Source: Roseiarcus sp963784805 (GTDB lineage Bacteria; Pseudomonadota; Alphaproteobacteria; Rhizobiales; Beijerinckiaceae). Taken from it: a DNA stretch of 64,000 bases. How positions within the stretch are numbered: position 1 is the first letter of the stretch; every line of letters starts with the position of its first letter. The notes beneath the pieces were generated by a model. It was not told where the DNA came from. It did no database searches and saw nothing but the letters and a program-made list of their open reading frames with translations. Positions 18,829 to 27,856 of this stretch are shown piece by piece. Made by a program: the position numbers and the translations under genes. The stretch is from positions 314,054 to 378,053 of the forward strand of contig CAWASR010000019.1 of assembly GCA_963784805.1 (NCBI GenBank). The letters run 5' to 3'.

Positions 18829-19418
18829 CAGTCCACCCTGGCGCCTGGAATTCCTGGCTCAAAACGGCCATCGACGAGGATGAATAGCATCCGGCAGGGC
18901 GTGCTGCCGGACCGGTTTGCCCAGGCATGGTTGGTGCCCCGCTGGATGACGACATCTCCCTCCCGCAGGAGGGCCTCGCCCTTGTCCAGAATCAGCGTCA
19001 TTTCGCCCGAGATAACGATGCCGTAGTCGATCGACTCGGTGCGATGCATCAGGGGATGCGGGGAGTCGGCCTTGACGGTCGAGGCGTGTGAGTCGCCGAT
19101 CTCGGTGAAAGCTGCGTTCATCCGCTCGGCGCCCCGATTGACGAAGTCCTCGGTGTCCGGCGGAATGTCGACGAAACGGATCCGCGTCCCGTGCATCGGC
19201 GGCGGCAATTTGATCGGGCCGGTCGATGGATCGGGTCCGTTTCCAATCGGCGCTGGACCACCCTCGGTGCTCCACACTTCATGGAAGACTGTTCCCGGCA
19301 AGGCGGAGAGTTCGACCACGGTCGGCAGCGGGCCGTCCGAAGCGACGATCGCCCGGCCGTCAGCGCTATGCCCTGTTACGATCCGACGGATCGGTGGAAA
19401 TGATGCGTCCTTGCTCAT
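18828..19418 (-). CDS. Cupin-domain protein of aromatic catabolic cluster
   Basis: A 196-residue single cupin. The barrel motifs are seen in PLMHRTESIDYGIVISGEMT and the second motif around VVIQRGTNHAWANRSGSTPC. The first motif keeps a His and Glu where metal is normally bound. The N-terminal part carries an unrelated extended strand region (VVELSALPGTVFHEVWSTEG). Members of this family sit next to FAH and dioxygenase genes in many proteobacteria, but their reaction is not known to me. It lies four bases from the MFS gene and overlaps the FAH gene by one base. Confidence 0.75.
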   Translation of the reverse strand: MSKDASFPPIRRIVTGHSADGRAIVASDGPLPTVVELSALPGTVFHEVWSTEGGPAPIGNGPDPSTGPIKLPPPMHGTRIRFVDIPPDTEDFVNRGAERMNAAFTEIGDSHASTVKADSPHPLMHRTESIDYGIVISGEMTLILDKGEALLREGDVVIQRGTNHAWANRSGSTPCRMLFILVDGRFEPGIPGARVD

Positions 19419-19421
19419 CGA

Positions 19422-20591
19422 TCAGGCCCCCTTTGGTTCGTGTGGCGCGTTGAGGATAGGGACGTGCGGGGCGTGCACCTTCGAGAATAGAAAAACCGCA
19501 ATCGCCGCGGCAATGACGGCCGCAACCCCGAGACTGCCGTAGCCGAAACCCTGTACGAGCGTGCCTCCTAGGATTGGACCCACCGCCGCTCCGATCATGA
19601 GCATCGCAGGCGTGCCGGCTAGAGCCCGGGCCGTCGGGTCGAGCTTCGAGAGGACGCCGAACGCGAAGGTGTGGGTAAAAATCATCACCGCGGCAAAGAA
19701 GACCGAGGGCGCGGCATAAGCTGGAAAGCCGCCGCCAAAGGAAATGGCGAGCGCGATCAGGGCCTGTACGATCGGCCCGACGAGCAGGACCGCGTGCGGC
19801 GAAACGCGATTTTCGAGAAACGCTGCAAGCGGCGCAGGAAAAAGGTTGACGAAGCCGAGCGCGATCAAGACACCCGTGACAGCCTCTCGCCCAAACCCGC
19901 GATCGATGCCGATCCGCTCGAGGAAGCTGAACATCATCGCCTGCGTGAGCGCCATGCAACTGATCCCCGCGACGCCGAACCACACCGCGGGGCGCAGATG
20001 GGAGACTTCTTCGATGATGTCCTCGTCGCTGCGCGCCGTCGCCGTCGGGAACGCGACCATCGCTGCGATCGCTGCGATAGCCATGATCACGGTGAAGGTC
20101 CTGAATAGGACGGGGCCGCCGAAGGCGGCGATGAGGTTCGGAGTCGCGCCGAGGAAGACGATGGCGAAGACGCCGAGCGCAAAGCCGACGATCGCGAACA
20201 ACCGATGCGGATGCCCGCTATGCGCGATCGTGCCGTGGGTGAAGCTCAGCGCGCAGCCGACGGCCGCTCCGGCGGTCGCGTGACATAGCGCCATCGTCGC
20301 GAAGCCCGATAGCAGCGAGGCCACGAAGAACGCGACGGCCGCCAGCGCGAAACCAACCGCAGCCATGAGCCGCGCATCGATTCTGTTGAAGCGCGGAGCG
20401 CAGACGAGGCTGCTCACCACGGCGCCGATGAGGAACAGCGTCACGAGGCCACCCGCCTGCTGCGGCGAGAACCCGTATTGCGCGATCAGCGCCCCGACCC
20501 AGACCGGCAGCGCCACAAGGTCGATCATGCCCGCGCAGTGGGCGACCATCAGCGCGATTCGGCCGCGCCAGCTCTCCGTGTTTGCCTGCAT
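19422..20591 (-). CDS. MFS transporter of aromatic catabolic cluster
   Basis: A 389-residue membrane protein with about twelve hydrophobic segments in two halves. The first half carries LVTLFLIGAVVSSLVCAPRF in the region of the MFS loop 2-3 signature, and the second half has the FVNLFPAPLAAFLENRVSPH equivalent. It sits between the cupin gene and the FAD hydroxylase gene in the same direction, so it probably imports the aromatic substrate. GGAGAGG lies upstream of the ATG at 20591. The substrate cannot be read from sequence. Confidence 0.85.
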   Translation of the reverse strand: MQANTESWRGRIALMVAHCAGMIDLVALPVWVGALIAQYGFSPQQAGGLVTLFLIGAVVSSLVCAPRFNRIDARLMAAVGFALAAVAFFVASLLSGFATMALCHATAGAAVGCALSFTHGTIAHSGHPHRLFAIVGFALGVFAIVFLGATPNLIAAFGGPVLFRTFTVIMAIAAIAAMVAFPTATARSDEDIIEEVSHLRPAVWFGVAGISCMALTQAMMFSFLERIGIDRGFGREAVTGVLIALGFVNLFPAPLAAFLENRVSPHAVLLVGPIVQALIALAISFGGGFPAYAAPSVFFAAVMIFTHTFAFGVLSKLDPTARALAGTPAMLMIGAAVGPILGGTLVQGFGYGSLGVAAVIAAAIAVFLFSKVHAPHVPILNAPHEPKGA

Positions 20592-20615
20592 GAGCGTCCT
20601 CTCCTTCCAGCGCGG

Positions 20616-21747
20616 TCAGATGGGGGCGGCGAGCGCCATCATCGACTTGCGCATGATGTCGGCGTGCTCGGACTTGTCGCCGTCGGTGATTTCGAGCTCG
20701 CCGAGCCGCACGGAGTTTTCGACCACCATGCGGCAGCGTTCCCAGCGCCGGTCCTCGAAGACTTTCAGCGCTCTTTCGACGCTGTCCGCGGCGCTGATCT
20801 CCTCCGCTAGCACGATGGCGTCTTCGATGCCTATGCAGGCGCCCGAGGCGAGATGCGGCGTCGTGGCGTGGACGGCGTCTCCGATCAGGACGACGCGTCC
20901 TTTCGACCACGGGCGCGGCATAAGCAGCGCCTCCAGCGGCCGGTAGACGATGCGGGACCGATCGTTCAGCGAGTTCTTGAATGGCCCTGACGATGGGCGC
21001 GGCGAAGGGCGCGATCATCGCCTTCAGCAAGGTCAGGAAGCTGCCCGGATCGATGAAGTCGTTCGTCGGACGATCTTCGGTGACGAACATGTACATCTCG
21101 TCGCGCGAGACCGGGTTGACGCCGACCTTGACCTTGTCCCCCAGCCACATGATCGGCGCGTTGACCTCAGCCATGCGAGGCACAACGGCGCGCCACACGC
21201 ACTGTCCGGTGTAGTGGGGCGTGGGGGCGTCGGGGAAGATCGCCTTCCGTGTCTTCGAATAGAGCCCGTCCGCGCCGATCACGAGATCGTAGCTCGCCCG
21301 CGAGTTGTCGTTGAATGTCACGCGCACTTTGTCGGGGCCGTCGACGATCTCTGTGAAGGTGCTTCCGAGCCGGACCTTCGCTCCCGCAGCCTTGGTGGCC
21401 TCCGCGAGAATGGCGGCGAGGACCGGCCGCATGACGGCGCCTGCGCCGGGAACGTCCCGGCCGGCAAGGCGCGGCGTCGGAATGTTTGCGATCTTGTGTC
21501 CGCCCGCAGTGAAGAGATCGAGGCCGTCGGCTGCGTCTCCGCGTTTCAGGAATTCGTCGAGAACGCCGATCTCGCGAAGGGCTCTGAGAGTCGCGCCGCC
21601 GAGCGTGATGCCCGCCCCGTACGATCGCCAGCCGGGATCGATCTCGACGATCTCCACGTCCGCGCCCGCCTTGCGCAGCTGGATGGCGGCGGTCATGCCT
21701 GAGAAACCGCCGCCAACGACGAGGACCTGCAGTCCCTTCGCCAACAT
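20616..21747 (-). pseudogene. FAD-dependent aromatic hydroxylase, frameshifted
   Basis: PHBH/UbiH-type monooxygenase. The N-terminal dinucleotide motif is VVGGGFSGMTAAIQLRKAGA, the middle DG motif is DLVIGADGLYSKTR, and the C-terminal GD motif is RVVLIGDAVHATTPHLASGA. The last part is in a different frame; the change lies near 20975, after PIVRAI, and the restored read is NSLNDRSRIVYRPLEALL. GGGAGGAAAC precedes the ATG at 21747. It would add a hydroxyl group to the ring before extradiol cleavage. All motifs are intact, so the frameshift could be a sequence error. Confidence 0.85.
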
Positions 21748-21766
21748 GATGTTTCCTCCCGCTTTC

Positions 21767-22102
21767 TTATGGATTGAAGACGATTGCGCCATCCGCAGTC
21801 GCCGCGATGGGCGCCGGGTTGAGCGTCAGTCCGAGCGCGGCCCCGTGGACGCATAGCCCGGTTTCGATCTCGAATTCGGCCCCGTGGGACGCGCAGACGA
21901 TCCGATCTCCGGCGGCGTTGAGATATGCGTTGCTGCGCCACGCCATCGGCGTGCCGCCGTAGTGCGGACAGGCGTCCCAATAGGCATAGAGACAGCCGTT
22001 ACTGCGCACGGCGAAGGCTTTGACGCGCGAGCCGTCGAACGGCCCGAAAGCGCGCGCTTCTCCCTCGCGAAGATCGTCGATCTGTCCGATCAGTCGGGTC
22101 AT
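21767..22102 (-). CDS. Rieske [2Fe-2S] ferredoxin-like protein
   Basis: A 111-residue Rieske protein. The two cluster-binding motifs are ACPHYGGTP and CASHGAEFEIETG, giving the usual Cys-x-His and Cys-x2-His ligands. It is the size of ring-hydroxylase ferredoxins, but no oxygenase alpha subunit or reductase gene is present here. It could pass electrons to, or keep reduced, the extradiol dioxygenase encoded immediately upstream. The start overlaps the dioxygenase stop as TGATG, which suggests a functional pair. Confidence 0.87.
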   Translation of the reverse strand: MTRLIGQIDDLREGEARAFGPFDGSRVKAFAVRSNGCLYAYWDACPHYGGTPMAWRSNAYLNAAGDRIVCASHGAEFEIETGLCVHGAALGLTLNPAPIAATADGAIVFNP

Positions 22103-23055
22103 CAGTGGCCCGGCCCCTTCGCGCCGGGAGGCGGACCGCCCGGCGCCCACCGCTCGCGGTACTCGAACAGAAACGCCTGCGCGCCCTCGGGTCCCAGCGG
22201 GGCCTCGCGCGGAGACCATTCGTCGTCGTGCTGATCCATGTCGGCGTCGTATTCGACGTGGCAGCCGAGCGGGCTATTGAAGTACCAGAACCAATTCGAG
22301 CCGAACTTGTGCCGCCCGGGACCCCAGAAGGACTGGTAGCCCGCGCGCATGAAACGGGAGCCGGCCAGCATCAGCTCGGTGGGACCACCCATGTGGAAGG
22401 CGAAATGCTCACAGCCTTTCATGTAGATCGGCGTCTGAATGAAGAAGAGCGTGTGATGGTCGGTCGTGCCGGCCGGCCGCAGGAACGGGCCGACGCCGTT
22501 GAAGCGGTCCGTCACCTTGAAGCCGAGGCGCTTCACATAGAAGGCCTCTGCGCTGGGAATGTCCGGCACGAAGCAGACGACATGCGAAAGGGTGCGCGGC
22601 GCCGACGGCATCTCTTCCCAGACGCCGATCTTGTTAGGGCCGCGCTGGGGAGGAGAACCCGGCGCATTGACGATCTCGGGCGGCATGTCGAGCTCGCGCC
22701 TCATCGTCACCTGAAACTTCAGGGCGAAGCCGTGGTCGTCGCTTGCTTCGACGGCGCCGTCGTCGAGCCGCTTGACCTGCCGGTCCCTCGCGAGCTCGTC
22801 GCCGATCGCGTCGACCGTGGCTTGGTCGGCGACGCCATAGACGGTCTGGCGCAGCATGGTCGCGGTCTCGTGCGGCGCCGGCAGCCGCGGATCGGTCCGG
22901 CTGCGGATCAGGACGCCAGTGCCGTCGAGGGCCTCGAAGAAGCCGCCGGTCTCGTCGACGCCAACCGGCTTCAGCCCGAAGGCGATCAGATAATCCTTGC
23001 AGGCGGCGACGTCGTCTACACCGAAAGCAAGCGCGTCGGGTCCGATGATGTTCAT
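22102..23055 (-). CDS. VOC-family extradiol ring-cleavage dioxygenase
   Basis: A two-module vicinal-oxygen-chelate protein of about 317 residues. The C-terminal module keeps a full 2-His-1-carboxylate set: His in TLSHVVCFVPD, His in GCEHFAFHMGG and Glu in GCHVEYDADMD. The N-terminal module (IIGPDALAFGVDDVAACKDY) is the usual non-metal half. This is the arrangement of catechol 2,3-dioxygenases, so oxygen-dependent meta cleavage of a catechol is likely. The ATG at 23055 has GAAAGGA upstream; the longer frame is ignored. It is coupled to the Rieske gene and follows the C-C hydrolase gene. Confidence 0.85.
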   Translation of the reverse strand: MNIIGPDALAFGVDDVAACKDYLIAFGLKPVGVDETGGFFEALDGTGVLIRSRTDPRLPAPHETATMLRQTVYGVADQATVDAIGDELARDRQVKRLDDGAVEASDDHGFALKFQVTMRRELDMPPEIVNAPGSPPQRGPNKIGVWEEMPSAPRTLSHVVCFVPDIPSAEAFYVKRLGFKVTDRFNGVGPFLRPAGTTDHHTLFFIQTPIYMKGCEHFAFHMGGPTELMLAGSRFMRAGYQSFWGPGRHKFGSNWFWYFNSPLGCHVEYDADMDQHDDEWSPREAPLGPEGAQAFLFEYRERWAPGGPPPGAKGPGH

Positions 23056-23068
23056 AAGGCGTCCTTTC

Positions 23069-24241
23069 TCAATTCGCTTTGGCGACGGCGGTGCGGCCAC
23101 CGAGCGTTTCGGCGACCCAGTCGGCGATATAGGCGCCGGCATTGGCCGAATTGTCGAAGCTCGAATGCTGCACCCCGCCCTCCCGGTCGGTGAAGATCCT
23201 CAGTTCGCGTTTCGGGCTGTTCACAAGCTGGTCGAATGTGCGCTGCGCCCATTTAAGCGGGATCTGGGAGTCTTTCTCGCCATGCGTGATGAGGAAGGGG
23301 ACCCGGATGCGGCCGAGCACGCCGTCGAGATGAACGTTCTCTGCGATCCGCATGAAGTCGTCCTGGTCCCTCGCGCCCCAGACCCAGCACACGTGCTCCC
23401 AATAGTGCGGCACCGGAAAATTGCCCTCGCGCTCGAGGCGCTTCTTTTGGACGTCGCGCCAGTCATGATTGGCGCCCCAGACGACCCCGCACGCGAAGCG
23501 CGGCTCGAAGGCGACGGCGCGCGGGCAGTAATAGCCGCCCAGCGAAACCCCCTCGAGGCCGATCCGCTTCGGGTCGACGTCGTCGCGCGTCTCGAGCCAG
23601 TCGACGATCTTGCTCGCCCAAATCTCCGAATTGTAGACGGCGTGAAGGCCCTGAAGGCGGAGCGCCTCGCCGGTTCCCGGCTGATCGACGACGAGGGACG
23701 AGACGCCCCGCTGGGCGAGCCAGCGCGGCAGGCCAACGCGGTATTTCATCTCCTTCGTCGAATCGAGGCCGTTGAGTTGGACAAGGATCGGCGCGCGCCC
23801 GTCGACGCCTTCGGCGCGGGTATAAAGCGCCGACAGATGCGCTTCGCCGTAAGGGATCTCGACACGCTCGCAGTTCTCGTGCGCGAGTCGCACGCCGCGA
23901 TCGAAGACAGACCGCATGCGTTTGTAAAGGTCGAGGCGACCCGGCGCGTCGTGCGCCTGCAGGCGCTCGGCTGTTAGATAGTAGGTCGCTGCGCGTCCGT
24001 ACTTGTCGCCGGCTGAAATCAGCCGGCCGCGTCCTTCGTCCTCCTCGGCGAGCTCACAGAGCTTGTTGCCCATTTTCGACCAGGTCTCGCGGAAGGCGGC
24101 TGTTCCGGAGGCGTCGGGCTGCTTAGCGGCCTCCAGCAGAGGCGCGCACATCTCCTCGATCTCGCCAATCTTGGCGCCCATCTCGATCGCGAGATCGACG
24201 GAGAGGTTCCAGACGTAGTTGGTCGGGAAGTACTTGAACAT
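23069..24241 (-). CDS. Alpha/beta hydrolase, meta-cleavage C-C hydrolase type
   Basis: A 390-residue hydrolase with a long helical N-terminal region and a C-terminal alpha/beta domain. The nucleophile elbow is LEGVSLGGYYCPRA (Gly-x-Ser-x-Gly), the acid is likely in ITHGEKDSQIPL, and the His in GGVQHSSFDN. The start KYFPTNYVWNLSVDLAI resembles the 2,6-dihydroxypseudooxynicotine hydrolase family, which cleaves C-C bonds in N-heteroaromatic breakdown. It is the first gene of the minus-strand cluster, next to the divergent LysR gene. A related C-C bond cleavage here is likely, but the substrate is unknown. Confidence 0.82.
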   Translation of the reverse strand: MFKYFPTNYVWNLSVDLAIEMGAKIGEIEEMCAPLLEAAKQPDASGTAAFRETWSKMGNKLCELAEEDEGRGRLISAGDKYGRAATYYLTAERLQAHDAPGRLDLYKRMRSVFDRGVRLAHENCERVEIPYGEAHLSALYTRAEGVDGRAPILVQLNGLDSTKEMKYRVGLPRWLAQRGVSSLVVDQPGTGEALRLQGLHAVYNSEIWASKIVDWLETRDDVDPKRIGLEGVSLGGYYCPRAVAFEPRFACGVVWGANHDWRDVQKKRLEREGNFPVPHYWEHVCWVWGARDQDDFMRIAENVHLDGVLGRIRVPFLITHGEKDSQIPLKWAQRTFDQLVNSPKRELRIFTDREGGVQHSSFDNSANAGAYIADWVAETLGGRTAVAKAN

Positions 24242-24443
24242 CCGTGCTACCCCCCAATTCCGCTTCGGGACTGCGCGCCGGTGCGGCGCGTGCCTGCGCT
24301 CGTCTTGCCAAGAGCCATCGACGTCCTCCTCTCCACGTCCACTAGCAGCGACTCTTGCACAAGAAAAATTGATTGTTAAAATACCGACTATGGATTCCGT
24401 GAATGAATGAGCATCGACTCATATTTCGACCTCGGCGTGACCC
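24242..24443. promoter_or_regulatory. Divergent control region between catabolic cluster and LysR gene
   Basis: About 200 bases separate the two divergent starts. The middle (24355-24410) is AT-rich compared with its surroundings. LysR regulators normally bind such regions at T-N11-A dyads; several candidates exist and I cannot choose one. The assignment rests on gene arrangement. Confidence 0.45.
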
Positions 24444-25346
24444 ATGCGGTTCAACAAGCTCGATCTGAATCTCCTTGTGGCCCTCGACCACCTGCTCAAC
24501 CTGCGCAGTGTGAGCGGCGCAGCGGCGCGGATGAACATGACGCAGTCCGCAATGAGCAACGCGCTCCTTCGCCTGCGCGAGTATTTCGGCGACGATCTCC
24601 TCGTGAAGATCGGGCGTCGGTTGGAGCTGACGCCGCGCGGCGAGGCGTTGAAAGACGCAGTTCGAGACGTTCTCGTTCGGGTCGAATGGACGATCGCGAC
24701 GACGGCCGACTTCGATCCCGCGCAGTCTGACCGGCAGTTCAACCTGCTGGTCTCCGACTACACCCTCGCGACGCTTGCGCCGAAGGTCTTGTCGCTTTGT
24801 CGAAAATCGGACTCGTCAGTGAGGTTCAACTTCCTCCACCAGGTCGATGGGCCTGAACAACTCCTGGAGCGCGGTGACGTCGATCTACTGATCATCCCGA
24901 AGGAATTCTGCTCACGGCAGCATCCTTTCGAGATCATTCTCGAAGAGGAATTCTGCGCAATCGTTTGGACTGAGGGAAGGCTCGCAAGGGAGAAACTCAC
25001 TCGTCGCTCCTTTGCCGAGGCATCGCATGTTGCGATGCAGGCCCCAAGCGGCGCGCCATCGCTCGAATCGGTTTTCTTCAAGCAGCACGATCTGCTCCGG
25101 CGAACGGACGTCATGACCTACAGCTTCAACACGATGCCGCTCCTCGTCGTTGGAACTGACCGCGTTGCAACGATCCACAGACGGTTGGCCAATCAAGCGG
25201 CGCGGACCCTCCCGATCAAGATCATAGAGTTACCCTACCGCCTCCCGAAGATGCAGCAGTCGGTCCAATGGCATAAGTACCGCTCGCAGGACGCCGGTCT
25301 AATATGGCTGCGCGGGGTTATCTGCGAGGCCGCCGCGCAGGAGTAG
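24444..25346 (+). CDS. LysR-family transcriptional regulator (NodD-like)
   Basis: A 300-residue regulator. The N-terminal winged helix reads MRFNKLDLNLLVALDHLLNL, with the recognition region SVSGAAARMNMTQSAMSNAL. The effector domain follows from about residue 90 and ends FNTMPLLVVGTDRVATIHRR, as in the NodD/LinR/DntR subgroup, whose members often sense aromatic compounds. It is divergently oriented to the ring-cleavage operon, the usual place for its activator. The gene appears intact. Confidence 0.93.
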   Translation: MRFNKLDLNLLVALDHLLNLRSVSGAAARMNMTQSAMSNALLRLREYFGDDLLVKIGRRLELTPRGEALKDAVRDVLVRVEWTIATTADFDPAQSDRQFNLLVSDYTLATLAPKVLSLCRKSDSSVRFNFLHQVDGPEQLLERGDVDLLIIPKEFCSRQHPFEIILEEEFCAIVWTEGRLAREKLTRRSFAEASHVAMQAPSGAPSLESVFFKQHDLLRRTDVMTYSFNTMPLLVVGTDRVATIHRRLANQAARTLPIKIIELPYRLPKMQQSVQWHKYRSQDAGLIWLRGVICEAAAQE

Positions 25347-25449
25347 CGAAGCTTTCTCACGAGATGTCCGCGCCGGGCGGAGAACGCGCATTGCGTGATC
25401 GCCGCCTCGCAGGCACGTCGCAACACACGCCGCGAGGCCGCGCCGTCGT

Positions 25450-25809
25450 TCAGAACTCGACTTGCTCAGACAGCGTCAGGGCATCCTCAGACGGCGTCAG
25501 GGCATCGTCGACTTCGATCCCGAGGTAACGGACGGTGCTCTCAATCTTCGAATATCCGAGAAGCAACTGGACCGCTCGCAGGTTGCCGGTCTTGCGGTAG
25601 ATCTGCGCCGCCTTGGTGCGACGCAGCGAGTGCGTGCCATAGGCGCTGCTTTCCATCCCCGCGCCCTCGATCCAGCTACGCACGATGCGCGCGTATTGGC
25701 GCGCCGTGAGGTGAGGCTGGTCGTAGACGCGACTCGGGAAGACGTAGGGGCCTCGATCCGCCGGTCGCGCGTTCAACCACTCCTGCAACGAGGCGCGGGT
25801 CCGCTCCAT
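25450..25809 (-). pseudogene. Tyrosine recombinase, C-terminal catalytic fragment
   Basis: A 119-residue fragment of a phage-type integrase. It retains THSLRRTKAAQIYRKTGN (the His-x-x-Arg box) and QLLLGYSKIESTVRYLGIEV with the nucleophilic Tyr. The arm-binding and core-binding domains and the first catalytic Arg are missing. The N-terminus follows directly on the WYL-like gene. It lies about 0.85 kb from the tRNA-Lys 3' end and on that side, as expected for a tRNA-integrated element that has been truncated. Confidence 0.75.
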
Positions 25810-26303
25810 GATCTCGAACTGAACCGGCCGTGGGCATATGCCGCGCTCCGGCTTCGCCTCGTCACGGGAATGGCCGGTGCAGAGCGAGATTCGGTCATCG
25901 GCGCGACCAGTGGTCCCGCCGGGATCAACTCGATGGCATACCGTGGGGTAAAGGACCGGCTGGTGATCCGGGCATCAGGCATGCTCCGAAGCAGATAGGA
26001 CCTCGGCTCCTGATAGTCCGCCCGGAGTGCTTGAAGCCGAATCTCCCTTTGTTGGTTTCGGCGCAGCGAATAGGGCTCAATGATACGCGTACCGCGCCGG
26101 CCTTGTTTATCGGCGTAGTCCAGTTCGACGCAGAGGCGATTGGCCCCCACGAAACGGATCACTTCGATGAAAGGTACACTTCGACCATTGAAACGGATTG
26201 CGCCGGCAGGGGCGTGAATAACCGCCTCGCCGGCATCGAGCGGATAGGCCGCGATCACGGGCACAGGCCTCGTCCCCGCAAGCCAGCTGAAGAACTCCGG
26301 CAA
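25773..26303 (-). CDS. WYL-domain-like protein fragment
   Basis: The central part resembles a WYL domain: EVIRFVGANRLCVELDYADK, then TRIIEPYSLRRNQQREIRLQ and SRSFTPRYAIELIP. WYL domains sense ligands or nucleic acids and are common in regulators of defence and mobile-element genes. No DNA-binding domain is present. The frame stays open upstream (LAHQLPSLPPVDAFWDALPE) with no ATG, so the N-terminus is probably lost and the TTG start is nominal. The tail overlaps the integrase fragment and may be non-native. It lies in the segment next to tRNA-Lys. Confidence 0.5.
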   Translation of the reverse strand: MPEFFSWLAGTRPVPVIAAYPLDAGEAVIHAPAGAIRFNGRSVPFIEVIRFVGANRLCVELDYADKQGRRGTRIIEPYSLRRNQQREIRLQALRADYQEPRSYLLRSMPDARITSRSFTPRYAIELIPAGPLVAPMTESRSAPAIPVTRRSRSAAYAHGRFSSRSWSGPAPRCRSG

Positions 26304-26649
26304 TGCATCCCAGAAGGCATCGACAGGCGGCAGCGATGGCAGCTGGTGGGCCAGAATTGAGCATGTCGGCCTTTTCGAGGTGTTTATGCACCTCCTCCGT
26401 GTTTTTTTTGCATTTCCTCCCGCGCGTGCTTGTACGCCCGGCGCGCGTTCTCAAGATCGGTGGCATTTGGCATCTTGGCCTCCTCCGACCGTCCCAGACT
26501 GTCCATCGAACTTTCTGACCCGATCGGCCCGGCAGCCGTGTGGGCGATTTGCGCTGAGTAGGGGCGGGCTGTGGGTTCCGTTTGCTTCCCATGCGCTTCC
26601 CAACGCCGATTTCTGGGAAGCAACCTTTCTCCTAAGTCTTTGGTTTTCC
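26304..26649. other. Junction between WYL fragment and tRNA-Lys
   Basis: No convincing gene. On the minus strand a 29-codon frame starts MPNATDLENARRAYKHAREE and runs through an A8 tract (26403-26410 as T on the plus strand) to a stop; it may be a short fragment. Integration debris is expected in this position, but I found no copy of the tRNA 3' end elsewhere in the window. Confidence 0.35.
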
Positions 26650-26725
26650 TGGTGAGCGCGGTGGGACTCGAACCCACGACCCCCTGATTAAAAGTCAGAT
26701 GCTCTACCGATTGAGCTACGCGCTC
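26650..26725 (-). tRNA. tRNA-Lys (anticodon TTT)
   Basis: On the minus strand the acceptor stem is GAGCGCG with CGCGCTC, then A and an encoded CCA. The anticodon loop is CTTTTAA, and the T loop region GGGTTCGAGTCCC is canonical. Its 3' end points toward the integrase and WYL fragments, marking a probable attachment site. Confidence 0.97.
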
Positions 26726-26770
26726 GCCTTCGCCAAGGCGCCTCGTGCCTACAGCGTCGGACGCACAGGG

Positions 26771-27751
26771 TCAACAATCGACGCCGAGGCGAGACTTGGC
26801 TCCCCTCGCCGCCCTGAGGCGGGCGAAGTCGTCGCCGGCGTGGTGCGAGGAGCGCGTCAGCGGCGAGGACGAGACCAGCAGAAATCCTTTCGTCTGGCCG
26901 ATCGCCGCATATTCGGCGAATTCCCCGGGCGGGACGAAGCGGATGACCGGATGGTGCTTGGGCGTCGGCTGCAGATACTGGCCGATGGTGAGGAAGTCGA
27001 CGCCGGCCGAGCGCATGTCGTCCATCATCTGCAGGACTTCGTTGCGCTCCTCGCCCAGGCCGACCATCATTCCCGACTTGGTGAAGATCGCCGGATCGAG
27101 CTCTTTCGCCCGCTGCAACAGCCTCAACGAGGTGAAGTAGCGCGCGCCCGGCCGGACGCTCAGATATTTCGACGGCACGGTTTCGAGGTTGTGGTTGAAC
27201 ACGTCCGGCTTCGCCGCGACCATGATCTCGGCCGCCCCGTCCTTGCGCAGGAAGTCGGGCGTCAGCACCTCGACGGTCGTCCCCGGCGCGGCGGCGCGGA
27301 TCGCCTCGATCGTGCGGGCGAAATGCGTTGCCCCGCCGTCGGAAAGATCGTCCCGGTCGACCGAGGTCACGACCACATGCGCGAGGCCGAGCCGGGCGAC
27401 CGCGTCGCCGACCCGCGCGGGTTCCCCAGCGTCGAGCGGCCCCGGCAGGCCGGTGCGCACATTGCAGAAGGCGCAGGCCCGCGTGCATGTGTCGCCCATG
27501 ATCATGAAGGTCGCGTGGCGCTTGTCCCAGCACTCGCCGATATTGGGGCAGCGCGCCTCCTCGCACACGGTCGCGAGCTTCAATTCGCGCACCAGCCTCA
27601 GCGTCTCGCCATAGACCGGCGACCCCGGCGCCTTGACGCGAATCCAGTCGGGCTTGCGCGCGACCGGCTGATCGGGCCGGTGCGCCTTCTCGGGATGGCG
27701 CGGACGAACGGGCCGCAAATCTTCCGCGATGGTGTCGATGATCCGGGTCAT
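26771..27751 (-). CDS. lipA: Lipoyl synthase
   Basis: Radical SAM enzyme that inserts two sulfurs into octanoyl groups on lipoyl domains. About 326 residues. The auxiliary cluster motif is CEEARCPNIGEC, and the radical SAM motif is CTRACAFC. Further family blocks are DRDDLSDGGATHFARTI and QYLQPTPKHHPV. ATG at 27751 starts MTRIIDTIAEDLRP; a longer frame adds an unconserved leader. It is not in an obvious operon with neighbours. Confidence 0.97.
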   Translation of the reverse strand: MTRIIDTIAEDLRPVRPRHPEKAHRPDQPVARKPDWIRVKAPGSPVYGETLRLVRELKLATVCEEARCPNIGECWDKRHATFMIMGDTCTRACAFCNVRTGLPGPLDAGEPARVGDAVARLGLAHVVVTSVDRDDLSDGGATHFARTIEAIRAAAPGTTVEVLTPDFLRKDGAAEIMVAAKPDVFNHNLETVPSKYLSVRPGARYFTSLRLLQRAKELDPAIFTKSGMMVGLGEERNEVLQMMDDMRSAGVDFLTIGQYLQPTPKHHPVIRFVPPGEFAEYAAIGQTKGFLLVSSSPLTRSSHHAGDDFARLRAARGAKSRLGVDC

Positions 27752-27856
27752 GAGGGTTGAGCAGCATGTAGGGCCGCCCGGCGCGGCAGTCAAACACGGG
27801 CGGGTGTAGTTCGTCGCCGCGCTCGTCGACCCGCGGCGGACGAACCGCGCGGCGGC

